A DNA stretch of 64,000 bases. Origin: Marinagarivorans cellulosilyticus (GTDB lineage: Bacteria > Pseudomonadota > Gammaproteobacteria > Pseudomonadales > Cellvibrionaceae). Position numbers and translations under genes: made by a program. The DNA lies in NCBI RefSeq assembly GCF_021655555.1, contig NZ_AP023086.1:4494685-4558684 (forward strand). The letters are read 5' to 3'. Positions 43,182-53,426 of the stretch are shown piece after piece. Under the pieces are notes generated by a model. It was given only the letters and a program-made list of their open reading frames with translations, made no database searches and had not been told where the DNA came from. The stretch's first letter is position 1, and every line of letters starts with the position of its first letter.

Positions 43182-44288
43182 ATGTCCTTTTTTCAAGCCA
43201 CATCACTTATTGCACTCACGCTAATTGCGTGGCACGTCGTTGCCTTATTTCGCGCCAAAACAACCACACATCAGTTTCATGCCGTTTTTTTGCTTATTCT
43301 GGCTATACCACTGCTACATAATTACGCACAGCTTTCTGGCTATGTAATATGGCCAATAGCTACTGCGCTATGCCGTTCGCTATTACTGGTATACGGGCCA
43401 ATGCTTTACCTGTTTTTGCGCCACATTGTTAAACGCCCTGCGAAATACTGGCAGTGGCATTTTGCCCCTTACATACTGATTGCCTGCTACAAAGCATTGA
43501 GCGGTGGCGATTACCCACCATTACTTTTAGTAGGTGTTTTTTTCATGCATATTGCCTTTTATAGCATTCAAACCCTACAGCTTCTAAAAGCACACAACCG
43601 CGTACTAACAATTTTGCTACGCCGCTTTGCAGGAGCAAGCCAGCATTGGCTTATGTGGCAGACATTTGGCATCGCTTTTTTAGCCTTTATGGATGTCGCT
43701 ATTATTGCTTGGCTATCGTTAGGCGGCCAAGTTAACCCTTGGGTATGGCAATGTGTAATGCTTTGTTTAAGTATTTATGTATTGAGCATTGCTGCTCTAA
43801 CGGCGTGGCAACCGGGAATATTTGACCCCCCACAAGAACCAACGACTAGCAGCCCATCGCCGTATTCAGCCCCAAGCCCTAAACCAAGGCAGCTCGAACT
43901 CGCTCCCTCCACGGCTATAGCGCTAGGAGAAAAACTCAACGCCCACCTTTTGGAACAACAGGCTTATCGCCAGAACGATCTATCGCTCGATACCCTAGCA
44001 GCAACCTTAGGGCTTAGCCGGCAGCAAATGTCAGAGCTTTTGAATGCGCATTTAAAGACGGGGTTTTATGAGCTTATAAATGAGTACAGAATTAACGATG
44101 CTAAAGCCGCATTAACGACTAGCCAAGCCGCTGTACTGGACATTGCCTTCGCTGTAGGTTTTAACAGTAAAAACGCTTTTTACCGGGCCTTTAAGGCTGC
44201 CACAGGGAAAACCCCTGGCGATTTCCGCAAGCACGCACGCCATAACCAGCAAGCACCACCCACAGAGCTAAAAAATGCCGTTTTCTAA
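43182..44288 (+). CDS. AraC-family regulator with N-terminal membrane domain
   Basis: 368 residues. The first ~215 contain about seven hydrophobic segments (for example SLIALTLIAWHVVALF and LLLVGVFFMHIAFY), then a Pro/Ser linker and a C-terminal AraC-type HTH_18 domain (LSLDTLAATLGLSRQQMSELL and LDIAFAVGFNSKNAFYRAFKAATGKTP). This membrane-anchored AraC type is common in marine Bacteroidetes and Gammaproteobacteria and responds to unknown envelope signals. The esterase gene begins 87 nt downstream and may be its target. Confidence 0.88.
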   Translation: MSFFQATSLIALTLIAWHVVALFRAKTTTHQFHAVFLLILAIPLLHNYAQLSGYVIWPIATALCRSLLLVYGPMLYLFLRHIVKRPAKYWQWHFAPYILIACYKALSGGDYPPLLLVGVFFMHIAFYSIQTLQLLKAHNRVLTILLRRFAGASQHWLMWQTFGIAFLAFMDVAIIAWLSLGGQVNPWVWQCVMLCLSIYVLSIAALTAWQPGIFDPPQEPTTSSPSPYSAPSPKPRQLELAPSTAIALGEKLNAHLLEQQAYRQNDLSLDTLAATLGLSRQQMSELLNAHLKTGFYELINEYRINDAKAALTTSQAAVLDIAFAVGFNSKNAFYRAFKAATGKTPGDFRKHARHNQQAPPTELKNAVF

Positions 44289-44375
44289 GTGTATTTAAGG
44301 TCCATTCGTGCGAGAAGGACGCCGCGCACAGCCATAGCACGCAACATAAAGCTCCCATCCATAGGAGGATTATTT

Positions 44376-45530
44376 ATGTTATTTGCTCGAACAATTATAT
44401 CCATTGTTGCCTGCAGCTTTGCTCTTAGCACGGCCGCCGACTTTATTTCAGACGCCGAACCTCAAATGGGGCACTACCAAGGCTCACCGTATGCGACATG
44501 GGAAAAGCTTTATGCGGAACGGCTCCAAGTACGTACGTTTCGCCAATCGTTAAACGGGCAGCAAAATAAAATAGTGCGCCGTTATTTACAGTATATTCCC
44601 CACCGCATTTATCAAAACGACCAGACATTTCCGCTGGTAATACTCTTGCCAGGGGGCAGCACAAGCGCCGAGCAGCTTCGTTTTTTTGATATGGGGGATC
44701 GTTTTGAGCGCCTAGCTGATGCCGAAAATTTTATGCTAGTTTACGCCAACGCTTACCCACTTGATGGTCAACCGGCACCTCACGTTGCCGAGCAGCCCTT
44801 CAATGCAAACCAAGGCTATTGGCGCACTTGCGTGGGCGGCCCTGGCGCAGGCGATAACTTTTACGATGTCGATGATACGGCTTACATAAAAAACCTAATA
44901 GCCCAAATGCAGCGCGAGGCATTACCTATCGACCCTGATCGTATTTACATAGTCGGCTTATCTAACGGCGGTGAAATGGCCGAGCATGCAGCCAGAACAA
45001 TGGGTGGTCAAATTGCAGCGGTGGCAGCGGTTAACCCAGTATTTGGGCTACCGGCAACCCTTGAGCTAAATGCCTGCGCAGCAGAACCCTCGCAAGCACC
45101 GCTTTCTATGATGATAATGCACAGCACACCAGACCCAGTATTGACACCTATTTTTGAAAGTTTAGGTATTGATTACGAAGTATCTACCGATCAATCTGTA
45201 GCGGCGTGGATGGGTGCACTAGGGGTTAACCCAGAGTCTGCCGTAGATTACGACTTACCTAACACCGTGTTTGAAGGCGAAGACTACGTCGGTGATGAGC
45301 ATTGGTCACTTGCGACACGCAACAGCTTTATTACGCGCACAAATTATACTCCAGCGACTAACGGCGCAACATTCACCCGCTTGCAAGTCCACGGCGGTGG
45401 CCACCAATGGCCCACACAAAAAGCCGCCCCCAACGACGACACTTCGACGTTTGGGTTTCGCAATCAAGACATCAATGCAGAAGTTATTATTTGGGACTTT
45501 CTAAAAGATAAGCTGCGCATCGCAGAGTAG
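44376..45530 (+). CDS. Secreted PHB-depolymerase/feruloyl-esterase-like hydrolase
   Basis: 384 residues from ATG at 44376, with AGGAGG 8 nt upstream. Signal peptide (IISIVACSFALSTAA). An alpha/beta-hydrolase of the LpqC/PHB depolymerase type: oxyanion region VILLPGGSTSAEQ, nucleophile GLSNGGEMA near residue 218, Asp in MHSTPDPV, and His in HGGGHQWP. It probably hydrolyses polyester or acyl groups on polysaccharides outside the cell. Two Cys pairs may form disulfides. The upstream AraC gene may regulate it. Confidence 0.85.
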   Translation: MLFARTIISIVACSFALSTAADFISDAEPQMGHYQGSPYATWEKLYAERLQVRTFRQSLNGQQNKIVRRYLQYIPHRIYQNDQTFPLVILLPGGSTSAEQLRFFDMGDRFERLADAENFMLVYANAYPLDGQPAPHVAEQPFNANQGYWRTCVGGPGAGDNFYDVDDTAYIKNLIAQMQREALPIDPDRIYIVGLSNGGEMAEHAARTMGGQIAAVAAVNPVFGLPATLELNACAAEPSQAPLSMMIMHSTPDPVLTPIFESLGIDYEVSTDQSVAAWMGALGVNPESAVDYDLPNTVFEGEDYVGDEHWSLATRNSFITRTNYTPATNGATFTRLQVHGGGHQWPTQKAAPNDDTSTFGFRNQDINAEVIIWDFLKDKLRIAE

Positions 45531-45533
45531 TGA

Positions 45534-45567
45534 AAGCTAAGGGGGCAAACCCTGCCCCCTTAGCTTA
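45534..45567. terminator. Strong hairpin between convergent genes
   Basis: AAGCTAAGGGGGCA and TGCCCCCTTAGCTT form a perfect 14-bp stem around a short AACCC loop directly after the esterase stop. No T-tract follows, so its efficiency is uncertain. Confidence 0.6.
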
Positions 45568-45615
45568 TAGACTTAAAAATAAAGTGACGGCTAAAATCAG
45601 TGGTTTATTAAGTAT

Positions 45616-48177
45616 TTATTGATTGTAACTAAAACGTTTTGCAAGCCGCACATCTGCAACAGATGCACCAATTAACACATCAAAATCTCCCTCTTCAGCC
45701 AACCAGTCATTAGAGTTAACATCCCAAAATGCTAGATCCCGTTGGTTAACCGTAAAGGCGAGTGTTTTAGTTTGCCCCGGTAATAAGAAGGCCTTATCAA
45801 AACCCTTAAGCTCTTTAGCTGGCCGCGGAACACTAGCTGCAACATCCCCAATATACAATTGCACCACTTCACTACCGGCAACTTTACCAGTATTTGTAAC
45901 ATCAACCGTAACGGTTAAAGTATCGCCTTTTTTCAAAGCATTTGTAGACAAGCGTAAATTAGAATATTTAAAAGTCGTATACGACAAACCAAAACCAAAG
46001 GGGAATAACGGTTCGATGTTTTTCTCTTCAAACCAGCGGTACCCCATAAACACGCCCTCGGGGTACAAGTTTTCTATAGCATTGTAGTCGTTAAGCGCAA
46101 TAGCTGGCGTATCTTCAAGCTTATGGGGCAAGGTGATGGGTAATTTACCGCTAGGGTTAACCACACCAAACAACACATCGCTTAGTGCGTTACCGGCCTC
46201 CATACCGCCATAGCTACTCCACAACAAAGCCTTTGCCTTGGCCGCCCACGGCATTTCCACGGCAGAGCCTGCAATCATCACTACAAGGGTACTAGGCTTA
46301 ACTGCTAATAAAGTTTCAATAACCGAATCTTGGTCGTTCGGCAGCTTCATGTCCGTGCGATCAATCGCCTCTCGGTCATCGCCATGACTTAAGCCGCCCA
46401 CATAAATAACCGTATCGGCTTTTTTAGCCGCCGCAATAACATCGTCACGGGAAGAGAATATATTGCCTGGAGTATCCCAACCCAGTAAAAATTCTTGATC
46501 GCCATCATATAAAATATCAACTCGGTAAACCTGCCCCTGGCTTAAGTTCACGTTATGGCGCACAATTTTTTTCGACGTACCCGTGTGGGAAAATACCACC
46601 TCACCATCAATACGCAATTGCAACTTACCTAGCGCAGATATTTTAAAGGTATGTACCCCTGTGCTTTTAGGGCGAACATCGGCGCTCATGGTGACAAACT
46701 CTGTTTTGCCCGCTTTAGCTTTATAGGCCGAGTCTGGCGCTGTATCAAAGGATAAACGCTGCGTGCGATCGGCCGAACTATAAAACTCGGTATTCCATGC
46801 AGGGGTTCCCGTCCAGTGTCGCGTCTCTACAAAAATGCCATCGATTGGTAAGATAGCAGCCGACTTTCGGGTTCTCATGAATGTTATATTAACGTTTTCA
46901 CCCAGCGCATTTTTTAAACCTTGCAATGGTGTAACTTCATATAACGCCTTAACGGTTGAGGAGCCGCCGCCAGCGCCGTGGGGGCGATCTACATTTGGAC
47001 CAAGTACTAATAAGTTGCGTACTTTTGATTTATCCAAGGGCAATATTGAGTCGTCGTTTTTTAATAAAACAATGCCTTCTTGCGCAATTTTTTTAGCCGC
47101 TTGCTGATGCTCTTCTGTATTACGCTGGCCCGATAAACGCTGTTTATCCATCATCCCCATCGTTAATTGCACGCGCAACATACGCCGAACCTTGTCATCT
47201 AACACCGACTCTGGGATTTTTCCATCGCGAATCATGGCCAATAACGGTTCGGCTAAAAAGTACTGGCTATACTCGCTAACATCGGTGCCCATCTCTAAAT
47301 CAAGGCCGTTCATAGCGGCATCAAAAGTATTGATGTCGACATTCCAATCCGTCATCAAAATACCTTTAAAACCCCACTCCCCTTTTAATATATCCATGAC
47401 TAGGTGTCGGCTTTGGTTGGCATTCGTTCCACGAACTTGGTTATAGCCTCCCATTAAACTTAATGCGCCACCTTCTTTCACTGTCATTTCAAAGGCTGGT
47501 AAATATATTTCACGCAATGTTCGCTCATCAGGCTTAGCGTCAACGCCAATACGGTTTAGCTCCTGGGTATTAAGCGCATAATGCTTAACAGTAGCGGCGA
47601 CGTCATTACGCTGAATAGCTTTTACCTCCTCAACCGCCAGCTTCCCCGTCAAGTACGGATCTTCACCAAAATACTCGAAGTTTCGGCCATACAAAGGCAA
47701 GCGCGCCAAATTAACTCCCGGCCCCAAAATAAAGTCTTTACCACGGTGACGCGCCTCGCTGCCGAGGACATTACCGTGTAGCTGCGCCATGTTACGATCC
47801 CAGCTAGCAGCCACAGTCGTTAGCGGAGGCAAGTAAGTAGAGTAATCGCTGGTCCAGCCTGCAGCATCCCAGCTGTGGCGCGAAATTTCTTCTCTTACCC
47901 CATGCGGGCCATCAGACAGCCAAGTTTCGTGGATCCCCAAGCGCTCAATAGCAGCAACCGAAAACTTGCCATTGGCATGCACCAAAGAACCCTTCTCTTC
48001 TAGTGTCATTAACGAGAGTAAACGCTCTACTTCTGCCTCGATAACGGCGGGTGAGCGCGTGCTTTTAGCACTAACCAAAGGCTGCGAAGATGAAGATACC
48101 TTAGGCGCGGAACAACCAAGGCAACATAAGACAATAGACATTAGAGAAACAGAAGAAAGTAAAGCAATTTTAGTCAT
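45616..48177 (-). CDS. GH3 beta-glucosidase-like lipoprotein with PA14 insert
   Basis: 853 residues from ATG at 48177; an upstream ATG at 48213 would spoil the signal. Lipobox VLCCLGC (Cys22). Domains: GH3 N-terminal barrel with nucleophile Asp in LMTDWNVD near residue 276; GH3 C-terminal sandwich interrupted by a PA14-type module (residues ~400-540, VHTFKISALGKLQLRIDGEVVF); fibronectin-III-like end (VTVDVTNTGKVAGSEVVQLY). It should release glucose or related sugars from beta-linked oligosaccharides at the outer membrane. The PA14 insert often restricts chain length. Specificity is not predictable. Confidence 0.92.
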   Translation of the reverse strand: MTKIALLSSVSLMSIVLCCLGCSAPKVSSSSQPLVSAKSTRSPAVIEAEVERLLSLMTLEEKGSLVHANGKFSVAAIERLGIHETWLSDGPHGVREEISRHSWDAAGWTSDYSTYLPPLTTVAASWDRNMAQLHGNVLGSEARHRGKDFILGPGVNLARLPLYGRNFEYFGEDPYLTGKLAVEEVKAIQRNDVAATVKHYALNTQELNRIGVDAKPDERTLREIYLPAFEMTVKEGGALSLMGGYNQVRGTNANQSRHLVMDILKGEWGFKGILMTDWNVDINTFDAAMNGLDLEMGTDVSEYSQYFLAEPLLAMIRDGKIPESVLDDKVRRMLRVQLTMGMMDKQRLSGQRNTEEHQQAAKKIAQEGIVLLKNDDSILPLDKSKVRNLLVLGPNVDRPHGAGGGSSTVKALYEVTPLQGLKNALGENVNITFMRTRKSAAILPIDGIFVETRHWTGTPAWNTEFYSSADRTQRLSFDTAPDSAYKAKAGKTEFVTMSADVRPKSTGVHTFKISALGKLQLRIDGEVVFSHTGTSKKIVRHNVNLSQGQVYRVDILYDGDQEFLLGWDTPGNIFSSRDDVIAAAKKADTVIYVGGLSHGDDREAIDRTDMKLPNDQDSVIETLLAVKPSTLVVMIAGSAVEMPWAAKAKALLWSSYGGMEAGNALSDVLFGVVNPSGKLPITLPHKLEDTPAIALNDYNAIENLYPEGVFMGYRWFEEKNIEPLFPFGFGLSYTTFKYSNLRLSTNALKKGDTLTVTVDVTNTGKVAGSEVVQLYIGDVAASVPRPAKELKGFDKAFLLPGQTKTLAFTVNQRDLAFWDVNSNDWLAEEGDFDVLIGASVADVRLAKRFSYNQ

Positions 48178-48891
48178 GACATTTGGGCTATTATATTTTT
48201 GTGGCGAAAGCACAACCCGTGGTTACTCTCGGGATGGCACAAATCAGGGATACTTAAGATGCATTCTATTTACCAATATAGTCTAGAGAATTCCATCTAT
48301 CCCAAAAACGCCTGCATTATACAAAGCTAGCCCACCAATAACGCCACTATGCTGGCCAGCCCACCTAAATACCACTGTAAGTTTGATACCCTAATTGGTG
48401 ATAGATTTGCGCAAAAACGCCACCCAAAACGCCTAGCCAGCTAGAAGTAAAATAGATTTTTAGCGCTAACGCTAATTTAAAAAGTACAGTTTAAATGCAC
48501 CAATCCGCCATACAAGCGCCGTAACGCATCATCATTTATTAGGAATAAAAGTAAAGGCCAAAAATTTTATAGCGCTATGACCTAAGCGATAAATGCTCGC
48601 ACACCGGCACAAGAAGCCAAACGTTAAATGATGATGAAGCACACCGCCGGTAGGAATAGATTTAACCTGCTGAGGTTTAAGGTATGGCGTCTTGCAAATT
48701 TTTATGGCTGCAGGATTAGTGTAGAAGCCATCAACGCCTAAGAAAGAGTAACTAATAACACCGATCGCCTTGCGGCTATGGAGCTAGGTAAACTATGAAC
48801 CAAGGTGCTTTCCCTCTAAGAATTACTGTTTTAGAGGGTTTGCTAAGAAAGGGGTTAGGAATTTAAAGCAATATAGCAGTGAATAAACTTT
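48178..48891. other. Intergenic region without a supported gene
   Basis: No open frame of note on either strand, no repeat family of the accessory region. It should include the GH3 promoter. Some of it may be gene remnant, but nothing recognisable. Confidence 0.4.
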
Positions 48892-48942
48892 AATCCCCAT
48901 TACAGCCTCCAACCTTCATGGCTAAAAACAATAATGGGGATT
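48892..48942 (-). terminator. Inverted repeat after hppD
   Basis: AATCCCCATTA and TAATGGGGATT, 11-bp perfect arms with a 29-nt spacer, 7 bp past the hppD stop. The long loop makes it an imperfect terminator candidate. Confidence 0.45.
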
Positions 48943-48948
48943 GCTAAA

Positions 48949-49986
48949 TTAAACTAAAACGCCTCTGCGCTCTTGATCTAATTCAATTGATTCAAATAAC
49001 GCTTGAAAATTACCTTCGCCAAAGCCTTTATTGCCCTTACGCTGAATAAATTCGAAGAATATAGGGCCGATGCTATTTTGGGTAAATATTTGCAATAAAA
49101 ACCCACCGCCCTGCTCCGCGCCACCATCGACTAAGATATTGCGTTTATGAAGCTGATCAACAGGCTCACCATGTCCAGGCAAGCGCTGATCAACAAGCTC
49201 GTAGTAGGTATCTGGTGTTTTCTGGAAAGGTATACCCGCGGCGCTCAAGGTATCAACCGTTTGATAAATATTGCTACTTGTTAACGCAATATGCTGAATA
49301 CCTTCGCCGTTGTACTCTCGAATAAACTCAGCAATTTGAGACTTATCATCCTTGGTTTCGTTGAGCGGTATAATCACTCGACCGCATGGGCTGGCAACAA
49401 CTTCACTGTACAAGCCCGTTTTTTTACCATGTATATGGAAAGAACGAATGCGCTTAAAGCCGAAAATTCGCTCGTAAAAATTGGCCAAGCGGTCGACACC
49501 ACCTTGATTCAAATTATGCGTTAGGTGGTCAATACGTCCAAGGCATGTTTGCTCATTTTGCGCGACTTTTTTGCTGTAACCAAACTCGGCAAACAACGCT
49601 TTTTCATGCGCACCATCAACCAAATAAATAAGCGACTGGCCAACCCCTTTTATAGCAGGAATATCATAATCTTTTAAAGTGGCAGGCGTTGCTCCTAAGG
49701 CTACAGCTTGTGCAAATGCGGCGTTAGAATCAGCAACTTTAAACCCCATAGCACTGGCACCACGGACATGTACGCCGCGAAAAACCTCAGCGTTACCACC
49801 TGCTGTTGGGTTGGAAATAAAATGAATATTACCCTGATAGTGCAAAGTTTTTGCATCAGACAAATGGCAAGCACTGTTCGTAAAGCCAAGCTGATGAAAT
49901 AAAGCTGTTAGCAAATGCGGCTGACTGCCTGAGAATTCTATAAATGCGACGTCAGAAACTTTTACATAAGAGGCAGAATCATTCAT
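48949..49986 (-). CDS. hppD: 4-Hydroxyphenylpyruvate dioxygenase
   Basis: 345 residues, GGAG before the ATG. Two vicinal-oxygen-chelate halves. The Fe(II) ligands are identifiable: His in IDHLTHNL near residue 154, His in GIQHIALTS near residue 232, and Glu in FFEFIQRKGNKGFGEGNF near residue 311. It converts 4-hydroxyphenylpyruvate to homogentisate in tyrosine breakdown (and pyomelanin formation). It stands alone; no hmgA or fahA is adjacent. Confidence 0.96.
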   Translation of the reverse strand: MNDSASYVKVSDVAFIEFSGSQPHLLTALFHQLGFTNSACHLSDAKTLHYQGNIHFISNPTAGGNAEVFRGVHVRGASAMGFKVADSNAAFAQAVALGATPATLKDYDIPAIKGVGQSLIYLVDGAHEKALFAEFGYSKKVAQNEQTCLGRIDHLTHNLNQGGVDRLANFYERIFGFKRIRSFHIHGKKTGLYSEVVASPCGRVIIPLNETKDDKSQIAEFIREYNGEGIQHIALTSSNIYQTVDTLSAAGIPFQKTPDTYYELVDQRLPGHGEPVDQLHKRNILVDGGAEQGGGFLLQIFTQNSIGPIFFEFIQRKGNKGFGEGNFQALFESIELDQERRGVLV

Positions 49987-50487
49987 GAAATTATATCTCC
50001 GTATAGAGCAATATATTAATAAATGATCATTAATCCCGCTTCAGCAACTACATTTCAATAGCATAACGATCATCATCCGAATGAATGCTGTATCACTATA
50101 CTTAGACCAAAAGCATTCATATAAACCGGTAAAAGCAAGGTTTCGGCCAACTTAGCCTTAGCAGCCAAGAAAGCAAGCCTCTAAAACCCACAGGCCTTGA
50201 TTTAACTGGCCTTCAGCTTAGCTAATAATTACGCCCCCCTTTATAGATGAAGCCACATAAAGGCTCTTCACCCTGTTCAAAAAACACTCAAACCTAGTTC
50301 TGGAAAGTTTTCCGACAGGTCAAAAAGGCTATTTTGCGCCAAAACACCCTATTTTCCTACCTACACTAACAAAACCGCTCAAAAGCTCTTCAAACCCGCA
50401 TCTTTTATAACCAAAACAAATGGCATCACAATTTCAGTACTGGCGCGTATATTGCTTTTAAACACGCACACTTTAAAGGGGTAATAT
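49987..50487. other. Divergent intergenic region between hppD and cytochrome gene
   Basis: AT-rich with the palindrome AAATGATCATTAA at about 50022-50034. Should hold both promoters. No gene-like frame. Confidence 0.4.
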
Positions 50488-51987
50488 ATGATTAACTGTA
50501 AAAGAACTCTCAGGGTTGCAGCGCCTCTGCTTATCGCGCTTACCGGTTACTGCCACACTGCAGATGCAAAAGATAAAGAAAACCAATTAACACCGATGCA
50601 AGCGCTCGGTAAAGCCATCTTCTTTGATGACCAGCTTTCCAAGCCTATCGGGCAGTCTTGTGCGAGTTGCCATTCCGCTGAATTTGGTTTTACCGCGGAA
50701 GACCCGTTTGTCAATATTGGCGGGGCCGTCGTTCATGGTGCGAAACAAAAGCGCGCAGGTAACCGCAAGCCGCCAACTAATGCCTATGTGACATTTGCTG
50801 AAAACTTTGTTGTTAACAATGGACGCAACGGCCCAACACCCGCTGGTGGTACCTTTTGGGACGGCCGAGCAACAGGTGAAACAATCACTGCAGACATTTT
50901 CCCTATCGAATGGTCTGCCGAAAAAATCACCGAGATGAGCCAGCTATTAGGCCCCGCAGCCGATCAGGCCATGGGGCCCTTTTTAAATGACGTTGAGCAA
51001 AACCTGCCATCGTCTAAAAAACTTTGTAAACGAGTAAAGCAGAATCATAAAAAACTCTGGAAAAAAGCCTGGGGCGAACAGCTAAGCTGTAACCAAAGTG
51101 TAGATACTGATTTTGTACATCAGCGCATAGGCTTTGCTATTGCAGCCTGGGAAGCCTCAAGTGAAGTAAACTCTTTTAGCTCTAAATTTGATATGGCCGT
51201 TGCTGAAGAAATTATCAACAATGGTAGCGTAGAGCTCCCGCTAGATGGTTTAACAGAACAAGAAAACCTTGGTCACTCATTATTTTTCAGCAGAAACATA
51301 GGTTGTGCACGCTTCTGCCACGCCAGCTCAACCGCCTCTGATGGCACTGCAATTGGAGAGCTATTCACTAAAGCACAAGCGGGCTACTTTAATATTGGCG
51401 CGCCAGCAAACCCAGAAAACCCATGGTATACCATGGATAAAGTCAAAGACGATAACGGCAATATTCTTAACCCGCTTGGCCAAGCTTGGGTAGACCTTGG
51501 AGTTGCCGCAAGGGATGAAGATGGCATTGAGGGCTCAGACTTCCCTGGCCACGAAGGCAAGTTCAAAGCCCCTACCCTGCGCAATGTTGCCAAACGCCCC
51601 TACCCTGGTGCACCTAAGGCTTTTGCCCACAATGGCTACTTTAAATCTTTAAAAGATATTGTACATTTTTATAATACACGTGATCTAAAGCCAGCTTGTG
51701 TAGATGAGAACGGTGAAGCGCAACGCTTTGTAACCAACGATGAAGCTCTCGAGCGTGGCTGCTGGCCAATACCTGAAGTAGTATCTAGCAATATATTTTC
51801 TTGTGACGACGAAGATTTTTGTAAAGTAACTATTCCTGAAGGGCAAACAATAGAAAACTACTGTGACGACGAAAATAATCCACGCAATATTGGTAACTTG
51901 TGTTTATCTAGTGAAGAAGAAGATGCGATTGTTGCATTTTTAGAAACCCTAAGCGATACCACAACCGTGCTACCACCAAACCATTAA
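50488..51987 (+). CDS. Dihaem cytochrome c peroxidase/MauG-like protein with CX3CH second haem motif
   Basis: 499 residues. Signal peptide (VAAPLLIALTGYCHTADA). First haem motif CASCH near residue 58. The second, at residues ~273-278, reads CARFCH with three residues between the cysteines instead of two. The MauG/CcpA-type surroundings are otherwise normal (FKAPTLRNVAKRPYPGAPKAFAHNGYFKSL). A Cys/Asp-rich insertion (FSCDDEDFCKVTIP, ENYCDDENNP) precedes the C-terminal helix. Periplasmic; it either reduces peroxide or modifies a protein or substrate as MauG does. AAAGGGG precedes the ATG. Confidence 0.88.
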   Translation: MINCKRTLRVAAPLLIALTGYCHTADAKDKENQLTPMQALGKAIFFDDQLSKPIGQSCASCHSAEFGFTAEDPFVNIGGAVVHGAKQKRAGNRKPPTNAYVTFAENFVVNNGRNGPTPAGGTFWDGRATGETITADIFPIEWSAEKITEMSQLLGPAADQAMGPFLNDVEQNLPSSKKLCKRVKQNHKKLWKKAWGEQLSCNQSVDTDFVHQRIGFAIAAWEASSEVNSFSSKFDMAVAEEIINNGSVELPLDGLTEQENLGHSLFFSRNIGCARFCHASSTASDGTAIGELFTKAQAGYFNIGAPANPENPWYTMDKVKDDNGNILNPLGQAWVDLGVAARDEDGIEGSDFPGHEGKFKAPTLRNVAKRPYPGAPKAFAHNGYFKSLKDIVHFYNTRDLKPACVDENGEAQRFVTNDEALERGCWPIPEVVSSNIFSCDDEDFCKVTIPEGQTIENYCDDENNPRNIGNLCLSSEEEDAIVAFLETLSDTTTVLPPNH

Positions 51988-51993
51988 AACGCC

Positions 51994-52035
51994 TTGGCTA
52001 GCTAAAACAATTTCACTTTTGTTTTAGCTAGCCAA
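51994..52035. terminator. Long perfect inverted repeat terminator
   Basis: TTGGCTAGCTAAAACAA pairs perfectly over 17 bp with the sequence ending at 52035; the spacer is TTTCACTT. The A/T-rich inner ends suit termination in both directions, for the cytochrome gene (+) and rlmJ (-). Confidence 0.7.
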
Positions 52036-52119
52036 TATTGTCAGTTATACCACTGGGTCTAAAAGAACAATTAAATCATTAATGACTAATCATTACTTTT
52101 CAGCCTACTCTGCGTAAGA

Positions 52120-52965
52120 CTACGCATTTTCACCGGTTATAGTTTCAACAATAAAACCTGCGGACTCATCCAAAGCCAGGCTAGAGCGTAACCAAGGCAT
52201 CGCATCACCAACTTCTGTTTGTAATATCCATGGGGCGTTAATCACAATCATCCCCGAGGCATACATGCCGCCTTTGTCAGGACTGTACGTTTGAATTTGG
52301 AAACGCTGGGTGTTTTTTAGCCCCGCTTTTTTGAACTGCGCTACCATTTTTTCTATCCGCGCAGCATCCACGACGGGATACCACAAAGCATAAACCCCTG
52401 TAGCAAAGCGCTTATACAGCGAGCAGATGTGGTTAACCACACCGACGTAATCGGCTTTAATTTCGTAAGAAGGATCGATTACCACCAAACCGCGACGTTC
52501 CTTTGGTGGTAATAATGCAATACTTTTTTTAAAACCATCTTCGTTGTACACCTTAACACGGCTATCGCCTGCCATAACTGACGCAAGGCTTGGGTAGTCC
52601 TGCGGGTGTAGCTCACAAAGCGCAAGGCGATCAATGCTGCGTAAAATATCAGCCGCAAACCAAGGGGAGCCAGGATAAACATCGCTGCCGTTTTTATCTC
52701 GGCAGCGCGCTATACACTGAATATAATTACGCATGGTTTCAGGGGGATTCCATGCGGCCAAAATACGCTCGATGCCTACTTTATATTCCGCTGTTTTATT
52801 CGCCACCGCCGCATTTAAACTGTAAATACCCGCGCCGGCATGGGTATCCATATAGAAGCAAGGCTTATCCTTTTGAGTGAGGTAACTCAAAATTCTTTCA
52901 ATAACAAAGTGCTTAAGTACATCGGCGCTGTTGCCGGCATGAAAAGCATGGCGATAACTTAACAT
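52120..52965 (-). CDS. rlmJ: 23S rRNA (adenine-2030-N6)-methyltransferase
   Basis: 281 residues; the N-terminus MLSYRHAFHAGNSADVLKH is diagnostic for RlmJ. S-adenosylmethionine site YMDTHAGAGIY near residue 38 and catalytic motif IV VVIDPSYEIKADY near residue 162 are intact. Modifies A2030 of 23S rRNA. YacL-like gene upstream on the same strand (17-nt gap). Confidence 0.97.
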   Translation of the reverse strand: MLSYRHAFHAGNSADVLKHFVIERILSYLTQKDKPCFYMDTHAGAGIYSLNAAVANKTAEYKVGIERILAAWNPPETMRNYIQCIARCRDKNGSDVYPGSPWFAADILRSIDRLALCELHPQDYPSLASVMAGDSRVKVYNEDGFKKSIALLPPKERRGLVVIDPSYEIKADYVGVVNHICSLYKRFATGVYALWYPVVDAARIEKMVAQFKKAGLKNTQRFQIQTYSPDKGGMYASGMIVINAPWILQTEVGDAMPWLRSSLALDESAGFIVETITGENA

Positions 52966-52982
52966 CGGAATTCACTCAATAA

Positions 52983-53363
52983 TTAGGGCTGCAAAAATAA
53001 CTGCCAAGATAGCAATACCGCTTTGAAATCAGTCAAACCACATTCGGCGTGAAGCTCTTCATCATAGAAGTCCGTCGAGCCTGCTATTTCCCCATCTGTT
53101 TGGAGCTCTTCCATATCCAACGCTAAACTATTCGCGCTTACCACTGCCCGCTCACGATCGAGCAATAAAGAAAAGCTTTTACCTGGCGCTTCATGCTCGT
53201 ACAGCGCTTTAGCCTCAAGCTGCGCTACCACATCGATCAGAGCTGCAAGCTGGCTTGCATTTGCACTTAGCTCGTCGGTTAACCAGCAACCAAAGGCCGA
53301 ATGGCCCGAAGAAAATACCGCGCCAGGCTGCCCTTGCGCATCAAACGTGAACTCATATTCCAT
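52983..53363 (-). CDS. yacL: YacL/UPF0231 family protein
   Basis: 126 residues from ATG at 53363 (MEYEFTFDAQGQPG); the frame runs further upstream without support. Conserved family features: MEYEF start, SGHSAFGCWLTDEL, SFSLLLDRERAVVSANSL, and FYDEELHAECGLTDF near the end. Function unknown in the family; cytosolic. Confidence 0.85.
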   Translation of the reverse strand: MEYEFTFDAQGQPGAVFSSGHSAFGCWLTDELSANASQLAALIDVVAQLEAKALYEHEAPGKSFSLLLDRERAVVSANSLALDMEELQTDGEIAGSTDFYDEELHAECGLTDFKAVLLSWQLFLQP

Positions 53364-53426
53364 AATTACAACACTTAATAATGGGGCCGCATTGTAGCCT
53401 ACGGCCAGCACAGCATGGGGGAACAA

